Positions 1 through 5,958 of a DNA stretch of 8,394 nucleotides are shown one piece after another. Below the pieces are notes generated by a model. It did no database searches and was not told the origin of the DNA. It saw only the letters and a program-made list of their open reading frames with translations. Position numbers and translations under genes: made by a program. Position 1 is the stretch's first letter; each line of letters starts with the position of its first letter. Source of the DNA: Verrucomicrobiales bacterium (GTDB lineage: Bacteria; Verrucomicrobiota; Verrucomicrobiia; Limisphaerales; UBA1100); contig DPAW01000344.1 in assembly GCA_003517285.1 (NCBI GenBank), positions 3,709 through 12,102 of the forward strand, read 5' to 3'.

Positions 1-3000
1 ACGGCGGGGTTCCACCATGGATCGTAGAGCACCACGTAACTGGCGGTGGTGAGGTTCAGGCCCGTGCCGGCCGCGCGGAGGCTGAGCAGGAACACGCCGG
101 CTCCTTCGGATTCCTGGAAGGCATTGACGACTTCTTGCCGGTCCTTGGTTTCGCCGGTGAGCATGTGCGTGGGAATCTCTCGTGTGCCGCAATCCTTTTC
201 CAGAATCTTGAGCATCTGCACAAATTGGCTGAACACGAGCACCTTTTCGCCCTGCGCCACCAGCGGCTCGAGCAGATCGAACAACGCCTCGGTTTTGCCG
301 GAGGCATGATCGCTGCCCACCAGTGTGGGGTGACAGCAAATCTGGCGCAGGCGCGTCAACGCTGCGAGCACCTGCATGCGGCTCTTAGCCACGCCTTTGG
401 TCTGGATGGTTTCCATGACCTTCTCGCGGCTGCGACGTAACTCGGCGAGGTAGAGCTTGCGCTGGTCCTTGCCCAGTTCGCAATCGTGCCGTTGCTCGAT
501 GCGGTCGGGTAGATCCTTGGCCACCTGTTTTTTCACGCGGCGCAACAGGATGGGGCGCAGGCGCGAGGACAAGCGCTTGCGCGCGATGCGGCGATTGGCC
601 ACGGCCTCTTCGCTGTCGCCGCCACCGGGATCGTACATTTCATGGAAATGTTTCTCGTCGCCGAGATAGCCCGGCTGCACGAAATCCACAATGCTCCAAA
701 GATCGAGTAGCCGGTTCTCCAGCGGGGTGCCGGTGAGGGCTAGCCGAATCTTGCACTTTAGCTGCTTCACCGACTGCGTCACCTGCGCGCCGGGGTTCTT
801 AATGAACTGCGCTTCGTCTAGCACGATGGCGTTGAACTTGTACGTTTGCAAATCCTCCAGATCGCGGCGGAGCAGGGAGTAGTTGGTGACCACAATATCG
901 TGATCGGGAATCTTCTTGCGCAAGCGATGCCGCGCCGCGCCGCTCTCTAGTACCAGCACCGACATGTCGGGCGTGAACTTCGCGGCTTCCCGGCGCCAGT
1001 TGTGCATCACCGATGCCGGGCAGATCACCAACGACGGATTGGATTTGCCGCGTTTCTTCTGCTTCTTGAGCCAGGAAAGATAGGTGAGTGTCTGGAGGGT
1101 TTTGCCCAAGCCCATGTCGTCGGCCAGAATGCCCCCCAGACCCATGCTCTTGAGGTGGCACAGGAAATCAAAGCCCTGCTGCTGGTATGGACGCAACTCG
1201 GCTTGAATGTTGTTCGGAATGCTCTTGGCTGGGATGCCCTCAAAGGTCTCAATGCGCGACCGCAGTTTCTGCGCCTGCTTGGAGTCACCGAACATCGCCA
1301 GCGAATCCTCGCCCAAGTGCGCGGCCTGCTCCATGGCGATCTTCTGCGTGCCCGGATCGAGGCCGTTAAGGCCGAGGTCGGCCATGGCTTCCTGCGCCTG
1401 TTGCGTTGCGTTTTCGTCCAGTTGCACCCAGCCTTTGTTGGGCAGTTTGACAAAACGGCCGGTCGCCTGCGCGAGGCTTGCCAAATCCTTCTTGGTCAGC
1501 TTCAGCCCTTCCTCTTCCCACTCGGCCGAAACGGACAACCAATCAATGCCGCTGCCTTTCACCACCAACTTCGGCTTAAGGCGCTTGGGCTTGAGGAACA
1601 GGCGCTGGAAGGAATCGTTGCCCAGAAATTCCGCATCTTTCGGGCGATCATCCCAGACGCTGGCGAGCACTTGCAGAAAATTTTCGTTCGCATCCCCAAT
1701 CCATAAACCGGGCTCCGGCGTGAACCAATCCAACTGGCGTAGCCAATTCACCGCGGGATCCAGGCGATCATCCTCCAGCACTTGCGGCCGCTTGGCTTTG
1801 CGGCGGCCGGTGGTAATGATCTTCCATTCGTGTCCGGTCCATTCCCATTGGCTGGCGTCCTTGGCCTTGGCCTGCAAACGTAGTTCCAGCCGGTCACCGT
1901 GCAGTTCAAACACAAACCGCGGATGCGCTTCCAACGAATCGCACAGCTTGCTCCAGTCCACCCCTTCGCTGTGATGAGACCGCCGCAGCTCGGTGATAAA
2001 GCGTGTGCTCAGCTTGGTGATGGGCGCGCGCGGATTGGCAACCCACTTGGTGAGCAGCTTGGCTGGCGGGCTGTTGCGCAGGAAATAAAATGTGCTGTTC
2101 CAGAGAACCAAGGTCGGTCGGCCGGCAAAGAACACCGCCTCCTGCATGGGCGCCTCCGCGCCGTCGGGGAGGAGGAGCTGATGTGTGAAGGCCAGCTCGG
2201 CTGTGCCATTGCGCAGGCTGGGCGACAGCTCGGTGAGCTGCCCAAGAAAACGATGTTGCGGTGCATCCAGCTCCGGGAACAAACGGGATTCCTCCCCCCA
2301 ATGGGCGAGCCACTGAAGGAGTTGCGGTCCGGACAAAAATAAATCGCCCGTGCCGGCTTCCTCGCCGAATTGGTCGGTGGCCCACTCGATGAATTCCCAG
2401 TCCGCCGCGTCAAACTGTTTCTTTTCAGTGGAACCTTTCGCGACCAGCTTGGTCAATTGCGCGAGCGATTTCTTTCGGTTGCCGCTGGTGGACCCGACAT
2501 AAAACTCAATCTTCAGTAGGTGCAGGCTGGAATTCGTATCCTCCGATTCGGCCGTGGCCACTGCGGTCACTGTCGTCAGCTCGGGCGCGGCTTTCTTAGC
2601 CTTTGCTGGCTGTTTAGTCTTCGCGGCGGTTGCCGGATCGGCCAGCCATTTGGCCAACTGCTTGGCCGGTGGGCAGTTGCGCAGGAAATAAAAGGTGTTG
2701 TTCCAAAGTACCAGCGTCGGCCGGCCGGTGAAAAACACGGCGTCCTGCACCGGCACCCTGTGGCCATCGGGTAGAGTCAGCTGGCGTTGGTCGCGGCCTT
2801 TGGCTTCAGTGAGTTCCGCCAGTTGGCCGAGGAATTGGTGATGCGCTTTGTTTACCGCCGGTTGCAGGCGGGATTCATCGCCCCAATGGGCGAGCCATTG
2901 CAGGAGCTGTTGGCCGGAGAGGAAGAGATCACCCTTGCCGGCATCGGCAGCGAAATTCTCAGTCACCCATTCAATGAATTCCCAGTCGTTTGGCGGGAAT

Positions 3001-3653
3001 AATTCTTTCTCATGAGCGGCGCGCACGGTGAGGTCCACGAGGTTCGATAGTGATTTCTTGCGATCACCGGTGCGCGGGCGGCGGATGATGAATTCAATTT
3101 TCAGCCGATGCAGGTTGCAGCCGGCACGCTCAGGCATCGGAGTGGCCACGGCGCGAATGGACGCGCGCGGGGCATCGAGGTGATTCGGCGCGGGTGGGAA
3201 CATCCAGTTCTCCAGTTCAGTGAACACCGCCCTTTCTCTCTCGGCCTTTTCAATTTCATTGAACCGCTTGAGGTTCGCGTGCTCGGACAATTCCGAGGGC
3301 ATTTGCCGGCCGGTTCGCAGGAACACAATCGACAAGGCTTCGAGCCGTTTCTTGCCCTTGACCGCCACCACATCCTTCCACCAATCGTCGCCGGGGAAAT
3401 CCTTGCGGCTGAGCTTGAGTTTGTTGAAGTAATCCTCGAGCAGAATCCAAGCGCGCTGGGAATCCTTGCAGGTGGCGAAGAGATCGAGCAATTCCCCGCG
3501 ATCATTTTTGTCCTCGCGGGTATCGGAAAGTTCGCGGCGCAATTCAGCCAGCATACCGTACGCATCATCCAGCGCCGAAGCGTGGGCGTCGTATTTCATA
3601 GCGGCCCCACTCTTAGGAGCTGGCTTACGTGTACCTTTTTTACCGCGTGGCAT
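1..3653 (-). CDS. SNF2/Rad54-family DEAD/DEAH-box ATPase, 3' end beyond window
   Basis: A single reading frame stays open from ATG 3653 to the left edge, giving 1217 visible codons and no stop. The C-terminal part is a SNF2-type double-stranded DNA translocase core. It has LRPYQQQG near residues 820-827, Walker A DMGLGKT at 846-852, DEAQ at 946-949, LTGTPLEN at 973-980, FSQF at about 1141 and AGTGLNL at about 1195-1201. The frame is cut just after YDPWWNP, so motif VI (the Arg-finger block) is off the edge and perhaps 40-60 residues are missing. Residues 700-746 resemble the bacterial SNF2-associated domain. Residues 181-340 and 377-541 are two copies of one module joined by an Ala/Lys-rich linker. 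I see no SWIM zinc finger. An in-frame TGA lies at 3663-3665, so ATG 3653 is the first possible start; ATG at codon 19 is an alternative. The first 18 residues are basic. Such proteins use ATP to move on DNA or remodel protein-DNA complexes; the precise role here is unknown. Confidence 0.95.
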   Translation of the reverse strand, partial: MPRGKKGTRKPAPKSGAAMKYDAHASALDDAYGMLAELRRELSDTREDKNDRGELLDLFATCKDSQRAWILLEDYFNKLKLSRKDFPGDDWWKDVVAVKGKKRLEALSIVFLRTGRQMPSELSEHANLKRFNEIEKAERERAVFTELENWMFPPAPNHLDAPRASIRAVATPMPERAGCNLHRLKIEFIIRRPRTGDRKKSLSNLVDLTVRAAHEKELFPPNDWEFIEWVTENFAADAGKGDLFLSGQQLLQWLAHWGDESRLQPAVNKAHHQFLGQLAELTEAKGRDQRQLTLPDGHRVPVQDAVFFTGRPTLVLWNNTFYFLRNCPPAKQLAKWLADPATAAKTKQPAKAKKAAPELTTVTAVATAESEDTNSSLHLLKIEFYVGSTSGNRKKSLAQLTKLVAKGSTEKKQFDAADWEFIEWATDQFGEEAGTGDLFLSGPQLLQWLAHWGEESRLFPELDAPQHRFLGQLTELSPSLRNGTAELAFTHQLLLPDGAEAPMQEAVFFAGRPTLVLWNSTFYFLRNSPPAKLLTKWVANPRAPITKLSTRFITELRRSHHSEGVDWSKLCDSLEAHPRFVFELHGDRLELRLQAKAKDASQWEWTGHEWKIITTGRRKAKRPQVLEDDRLDPAVNWLRQLDWFTPEPGLWIGDANENFLQVLASVWDDRPKDAEFLGNDSFQRLFLKPKRLKPKLVVKGSGIDWLSVSAEWEEEGLKLTKKDLASLAQATGRFVKLPNKGWVQLDENATQQAQEAMADLGLNGLDPGTQKIAMEQAAHLGEDSLAMFGDSKQAQKLRSRIETFEGIPAKSIPNNIQAELRPYQQQGFDFLCHLKSMGLGGILADDMGLGKTLQTLTYLSWLKKQKKRGKSNPSLVICPASVMHNWRREAAKFTPDMSVLVLESGAARHRLRKKIPDHDIVVTNYSLLRRDLEDLQTYKFNAIVLDEAQFIKNPGAQVTQSVKQLKCKIRLALTGTPLENRLLDLWSIVDFVQPGYLGDEKHFHEMYDPGGGDSEEAVANRRIARKRLSSRLRPILLRRVKKQVAKDLPDRIEQRHDCELGKDQRKLYLAELRRSREKVMETIQTKGVAKSRMQVLAALTRLRQICCHPTLVGSDHASGKTEALFDLLEPLVAQGEKVLVFSQFVQMLKILEKDCGTREIPTHMLTGETKDRQEVVNAFQESEGAGVFLLSLRAAGTGLNLTTASYVVLYDPWWNPA
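2031..2525 (-). repeat. Copy 2 of a duplicated ~165-residue module inside the SNF2-family gene
   Basis: This codes for residues 377-541 of the SNF2-family protein and is the closer copy to the helicase core. It begins LHLLKIEF and repeats KKSL, DWEFIEW, GDLFLSG (436-442), LLQWLAHWGEESRL, FLGQL, LLPDG, GRPTLVLWN (511-519) and TFYFLRN, ending at TKWVANP. It carries a few extra residues before the LLPDG block compared with copy 1. A linker of about 36 residues rich in Ala, Lys and Thr (341-376) separates the copies, which suggests two independently folded units. Confidence 0.9.
2634..3113 (-). repeat. Copy 1 of a duplicated ~160-residue module inside the SNF2-family gene
   Basis: This codes for residues 181-340 of the SNF2-family protein. 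It starts with LHRLKIEF and contains KKSL, DWEFIEW, GDLFLSG (241-247), LLQWLAHWGDESRL, FLGQL, LPDG, GRPTLVLWN (310-318) and TFYFLRN, and it ends near KQLAKWLADP. The same blocks recur in the same order in the second copy. The copies are clearly alike in protein but diverged in DNA, so the duplication is not recent. The pattern suggests a mixed alpha/beta fold. I do not recognise it as a named domain, although it sits where other bacterial SNF2 proteins carry an N-terminal accessory region. Confidence 0.9.
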
Positions 3654-3680
3654 CTTAAATTCTCAAAAAATAGGAAAGAC

Positions 3681-3711
3681 TATCCATTGCAAACAGGGCT
3701 TTACCCGTCAA
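3681..3711 (-). promoter_or_regulatory. Candidate promoter of the SNF2-family gene
   Basis: On the minus strand, TTGACG (plus-strand 3706-3711) lies 19 bp upstream of TGGATA (plus-strand 3681-3686). Transcription would start near 3674, leaving a leader of about 20 nt before ATG 3653. The -35 element is good, but the spacer is long and the -10 element is mediocre, so this is only the best sigma70-like candidate in the gap. Confidence 0.3.
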
Positions 3712-3713
3712 TA

Positions 3714-3759
3714 CGAAAACGGTTTTTTTAGGGACACTTGTAAAAAAGGGCGTTTTTCG
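3714..3759. repeat. Imperfect inverted repeat in the divergent intergenic region
   Basis: The arms 3714-3730 and 3741-3759 are imperfect reverse complements around a 10-nt loop (GGGACACTTG). The inner stem pairs a T-run with an A-run (about 7 bp). The outer stem pairs CGAAAACG with CGTTTTTCG, with one bulged base. It lies just upstream of the candidate promoter for the SNF2-family gene and more than 100 bp before the lipoprotein gene. It could be a protein-binding site, a hairpin in a leader transcript, or chance in an AT-rich stretch. Confidence 0.45.
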
Positions 3760-3789
3760 GGCCAACTTTGTGCGGGTTTTCCTGAACTT

Positions 3790-3822
3790 TTGTTCACAAA
3801 TATTATTGAGAACGTGAACAAT
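3790..3822. promoter_or_regulatory. Symmetric operator-like element upstream of the lipoprotein gene
   Basis: TTGTTCAC at 3790-3797 and GTGAACAA at 3814-3821 form a perfect 8-bp inverted repeat with a 16-bp spacer. Overlapping the right arm is a second symmetric element with the pattern ATTG-3-ACGT-3-CAAT (3805-3822). The whole lies 49-81 bp upstream of the lipoprotein start, where a repressor or activator might bind. I cannot name a regulator, and no strong -35/-10 pair is visible on the plus strand here. Confidence 0.3.
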
Positions 3823-3870
3823 ACTACGTTGTGTCCAAAGTTCTAGCGCGTAATCTGACCGGCGGTGAGA

Positions 3871-4287
3871 ATGCCAAGGAGACTCGCCATCCACACATTG
3901 CTGGCTATTGGTGTCTGCATTCCCCTTGTGGGATGTAAAAGCATCAAGAGCATTGGACAGCCGTCGGAAGAAAACTCGACAACTACGGGCAGTGACACAA
4001 ACGTCACTACCCCGCCGGCCCAAGGCAGCCAAGCCAAGCCGGGCACTACGCCCGTGTCCTACGCACAACAAGGCAAAGTGATGTTGGTGGATCAGTCGCT
4101 GGGATTTTGCGTGGTGGACTTTATGTTCGTTGCCAAGATGCCGCCAGCCGAACAACGCTATTTTGTCTACCGGGGAAATCAGCAGGTGGGAGAGATTGTG
4201 ACCACCAGTCAAACTGATGAAACGTTCCTGGTGGCTGATATCAACAAGGGGGACATCCGTGAGGGCGACTCTGTTCGCCCCGAATAG
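3871..4287 (+). CDS. Small lipoprotein with C-terminal SH3-like beta domain
   Basis: This encodes a 138-residue protein with a lipoprotein signal peptide: a basic start (MPRR), a hydrophobic stretch (residues 9-20) and the lipobox LVGC with Cys22 as the lipidation site. Lys at +2 is more compatible with sorting away from the inner membrane than with an Asp retention signal. Residues about 24-64 form a Ser/Thr/Pro/Gln-rich tether. Residues about 67-138 look like a small beta-barrel: GKVMLVDQS, an FCVVDF strand, FVYRGNQQVGE, and the ending ADINKGDIREGD that is typical of SH3-like folds. A GTG at 3865 in the same frame is a possible start, but ATG 3871 gives a better signal peptide and has GGCGG 5 nt upstream. 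Function is unknown, probably an envelope accessory protein. It has its own terminator, so it is probably transcribed alone. Confidence 0.8.
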   Translation: MPRRLAIHTLLAIGVCIPLVGCKSIKSIGQPSEENSTTTGSDTNVTTPPAQGSQAKPGTTPVSYAQQGKVMLVDQSLGFCVVDFMFVAKMPPAEQRYFVYRGNQQVGEIVTTSQTDETFLVADINKGDIREGDSVRPE

Positions 4288-4304
4288 TACGGATGGGTGG
4301 AGAA

Positions 4305-4340
4305 GGGCCCCGGGGAAAACCTCGGGGCTCTTTTTATTTT
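4305..4340 (+). terminator. Rho-independent terminator after the lipoprotein gene
   Basis: An 11-bp GC-rich stem (4305-4315 pairing with 4320-4330, two G-T wobbles) closes an AAAA loop. It is followed directly by TTTTTATTTT. It begins 18 bp after the lipoprotein stop codon. On the opposite strand the stem is not followed by a T-run, so it should act mainly on plus-strand transcripts. Its T-tract touches the stop codon of the converging gene. Confidence 0.9.
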
Positions 4341-4653
4341 ATTGCTCGGCCGGCTCCGGCGCGGGTGATTGCGGCTTCTTCTTGTAGGGCGAATGGAGGT
4401 TAAAATAAATGCCGCACATCGGCAACGGGCCGCCATCCACCTGGCTTAGAATAATGGTTACCTGATTATCCAGTGCAATCCCGTGCCGCATGCCTTCGCC
4501 GCGCGTTTCGTAGGCGCGGATCGCCTTGACCAACAAACTCTCCAGCGCCACCTGGCAATCATCAGGCGTTTTATCCAGACACACGATATGCTTGTCGTAC
4601 GACTTCACCGCCGCCGCGATCTCTTCAGTAAACATATCTGGAGTCAGGTCCAT
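4339..4653 (-). CDS. Hypothetical protein, 104 residues
   Basis: I do not recognise this protein. It runs from ATG 4653 to TAA at 4339-4341. The N-terminal two thirds look alpha-helical, with an acidic start (DLTPDMFTEEI), two cysteines flanking a charged stretch (HIVCLDKTPDDC, residues about 23-34), and a helix around residues 36-50. Then come a beta-like stretch (NQVTIILSQVDGG) and PMCGIYFNLHS. The last 14 residues are a Lys/Pro/Glu-rich, probably disordered tail (KKKPQSPAPEPAEQ). There is no signal peptide or membrane segment, so it is probably cytoplasmic. It lies 83 bp downstream of yggS on the same strand and could be co-transcribed with it, but the gap also has room for a promoter. There is no Shine-Dalgarno sequence before the ATG. 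The coherent composition and the fit between neighbouring genes support it as real. Confidence 0.65.
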   Translation of the reverse strand: MDLTPDMFTEEIAAAVKSYDKHIVCLDKTPDDCQVALESLLVKAIRAYETRGEGMRHGIALDNQVTIILSQVDGGPLPMCGIYFNLHSPYKKKPQSPAPEPAEQ

Positions 4654-4736
4654 AAAGGGGTGGAACGTATCATGTGCTTAAATTGAAATCACTCCCAAAA
4701 TGAGATGTATTTTCAACTATACTGAGACTCAGGAGT

Positions 4737-5435
4737 TTAATCCTTATTGGCCGCTGCGCGTGGGCCGAAGAGGGTGGTGCCGAGGCGGATCAAGGTGGCG
4801 CCTTCCTCAATGGCGATTTCGTAATCGCCGCTCATGCCCATGGATAGCTCTGGCAGGGGCGCGCCCAGTTTATCTTCACAGGCATTTTTGAGTTCGCGCA
4901 GTTTTTGAAAATAAGGCCGGGCACTTTCGGGGTGGCGGGAGAAGGGCGCCATGGTCATCAGGCCGTGGAGTTCGAGTTGGGGGAAATCGGAAAAGGGATC
5001 CATGGCGGCAACTGCGGCTTCCGGGGTGAAGCCGTGTTTGCTTGCTTCGCCAGAGACATTAACCTCCAGAAGTATGGGCATGACTTTGGCAGCCTGTTCG
5101 CAGCGTTTGTTGAGTTCGGCGGCCAGATGTAGGCTATCCACAGCGTGCAGGAAATCAAACAGGGCGACGGCGTCCCGGCATTTGTTGGTTTGAAGGTTGC
5201 CGATGAAATGCCAGCGCAGATGACCTGGGCAATCGGAAATCTTGGCCTTGGCTTCCTGCACGCGATTTTCGCCGAAGAGCGTGAGGCCGGCTTCGGCGGC
5301 TTCGCGGATGATCGGAGCCGGGAATTTTTTACCCACCGCGATCAGTTGCACATCCTCAGGCGCGCGGCCGGCGCGGTCGCAGGCGGCGGCAATGCGTTCC
5401 TGCACGGCGGCCAGGTTGTCGGCGATGTTCGGCAC
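4737..5435 (-). CDS. yggS: YggS/PLPBP-family pyridoxal 5'-phosphate homeostasis protein
   Basis: This encodes a 232-residue protein, the usual length for the family (YggS in E. coli, PLPBP in humans). It is a single-domain TIM-barrel protein like the N-terminal part of alanine racemase. It binds PLP without known catalytic activity and helps balance vitamin B6 and amino/keto acid pools in the cytoplasm. Visible family blocks are LIAVGKKFP with the PLP-binding lysine at K36, FGENRVQE (54-61), WHFIGNLQTNK (75-85), EVNVSGE (124-130), LSMGMSGD (197-204) and IRLGTTLFGPR (216-226). The lysine is preceded by Gly rather than the common Ser. The start is GTG at 5435: an in-frame TAA lies at 5445-5447, and the GTG start gives the family N-terminus (NIADNLAAVQERI). 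No Shine-Dalgarno sequence is seen. It is divergent from the EVE-domain gene and upstream of the 104-residue gene. Confidence 0.95.
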   Translation of the reverse strand: MPNIADNLAAVQERIAAACDRAGRAPEDVQLIAVGKKFPAPIIREAAEAGLTLFGENRVQEAKAKISDCPGHLRWHFIGNLQTNKCRDAVALFDFLHAVDSLHLAAELNKRCEQAAKVMPILLEVNVSGEASKHGFTPEAAVAAMDPFSDFPQLELHGLMTMAPFSRHPESARPYFQKLRELKNACEDKLGAPLPELSMGMSGDYEIAIEEGATLIRLGTTLFGPRAAANKD

Positions 5436-5446
5436 GCCGGGATGTT

Positions 5447-5508
5447 AGTGTGAATGGCGGGTGGTGAGTAGGATTTTCGTGACGAATCCCTTTGCGCCAT
5501 TCATTACT
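5447..5508. repeat. Nested inverted repeats in the yggS/EVE divergent region
   Basis: TGAATGGCG (5451-5459) is perfectly repeated in inverse as CGCCATTCA (5495-5503). The symmetry extends outward as AGT (5447-5449) against ACT (5506-5508) with one extra base. Between the arms lies a second small hairpin (5471-5489), in which GGA and TTCG pair with CGAA and TCC around a TGA loop, with two bulged T. The two centres are only about 3 bp apart. Together they fill most of the 78-bp gap between the divergent start codons. The element could be a shared operator, a structured leader, or a dispersed repeat unit. I see no clear promoter hexamers. Confidence 0.5.
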
Positions 5509-5513
5509 CGTGC

Positions 5514-5927
5514 ATGAACTATTGGCTGGTGAAACAGGAGCCGGAAAAATATCCGTGGTCACAGTTTGTTAAGGATCAGGGCACATACTGGGATGGCGTA
5601 CGGAATTATCAAGCGCGTAATAATTTGCGTGCCATGAAAAAAGGTGACCATGTTTTTTTCTACCACAGCGTTAGCGAAAAGGCCATCGTGGGAGTGGCCA
5701 AAGTTACACGTGAGGCATATCCTGATCCTACGGCCAAGGAAGGTGACTGGAGTGTGGTTGATCTAAAGCCTGTCAAAGCTATGGTCGAACCTGTGACTTT
5801 GGAGCAGATCAAGGCTGAAGCGAAATTGTCTGAGATTGCGCTGATTAAACAAAGCCGACTTTCTGTGATGCCGTTGCGTTCGCCTGAATTCCGGCGAATA
5901 CTACAGCTAGGTCAAACGAAGATTTGA
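5514..5927 (+). CDS. EVE-domain (PUA/YTH-like) protein
   Basis: This encodes a 137-residue protein that is essentially one EVE domain, matching the usual length of stand-alone members (the THYN1 / DUF55 family). Family blocks are YWLVKQEP at residues 3-10, W-DGVRNYQARNNLRAMKKGD at about 26-45, FFYHS (48-52), VGVAKV, a DWSVVDLKPV stretch and RLSVMPL near 115-121. EVE domains share the PUA/YTH fold with an aromatic pocket. They have been linked to recognition of modified bases in DNA or RNA, in bacteria often as part of modification-dependent restriction. This copy has no fused nuclease or helicase, and no restriction gene is adjacent, so a general RNA or DNA reading role is as likely. Base composition is more AT-rich than the SNF2-family gene. 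It starts at ATG 5514 without a Shine-Dalgarno sequence and lies 31 bp upstream of the polyprenyl synthase gene, probably co-transcribed with it. Confidence 0.93.
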   Translation: MNYWLVKQEPEKYPWSQFVKDQGTYWDGVRNYQARNNLRAMKKGDHVFFYHSVSEKAIVGVAKVTREAYPDPTAKEGDWSVVDLKPVKAMVEPVTLEQIKAEAKLSEIALIKQSRLSVMPLRSPEFRRILQLGQTKI

Positions 5928-5958
5928 GTTTAACTTATTTTTCATTACAATTCCATTT

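Noticed and set aside
1002..1974. Long plus-strand open frames of 234 and 255 codons
   Set aside because: They lie wholly opposite the SNF2-family gene, which has clear motifs throughout. Their translations are low-complexity Arg/Ser/Gln-rich text with no family features.
1906..2413. Minus-strand open frames of 134-159 codons in other frames of the SNF2-family gene
   Set aside because: They overlap the second copy of the duplicated module in different frames and show only Arg/Ser/Pro-rich composition.
2031..3113. The repeated DNA as a CRISPR array or mobile element
   Set aside because: There are only two diverged copies of about 480-495 bp, both in frame inside one protein; there are no short regular repeats, terminal inverted repeats or target duplications.
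3108..3846. Plus-strand open frames running across the SNF2-family gene start into the intergenic region
   Set aside because: They are antisense to the well-supported N-terminus, have no recognisable domain, and lack a plausible start context.
3655..4212. A 185-codon minus-strand frame opposite the lipoprotein gene
   Set aside because: The plus-strand lipoprotein has a signal peptide, lipobox and terminator in proper order; the opposite frame has no coherent features and would end immediately before the SNF2-family gene start.
4654..4736. A promoter or terminator between yggS and the 104-residue gene
   Set aside because: Only weak hexamers (for example TTGGGA and CATGAT on the minus strand) and a tiny CTGAG-A-CTCAG palindrome without a T-run are present; not enough to call either.
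5514..5927. A modification-dependent restriction system built on the EVE-domain protein
   Set aside because: The protein has no fused nuclease or NTPase, and its neighbours are yggS and a polyprenyl synthase. The SNF2-family gene is about 1.9 kb away and points the other way with three unrelated genes between them.
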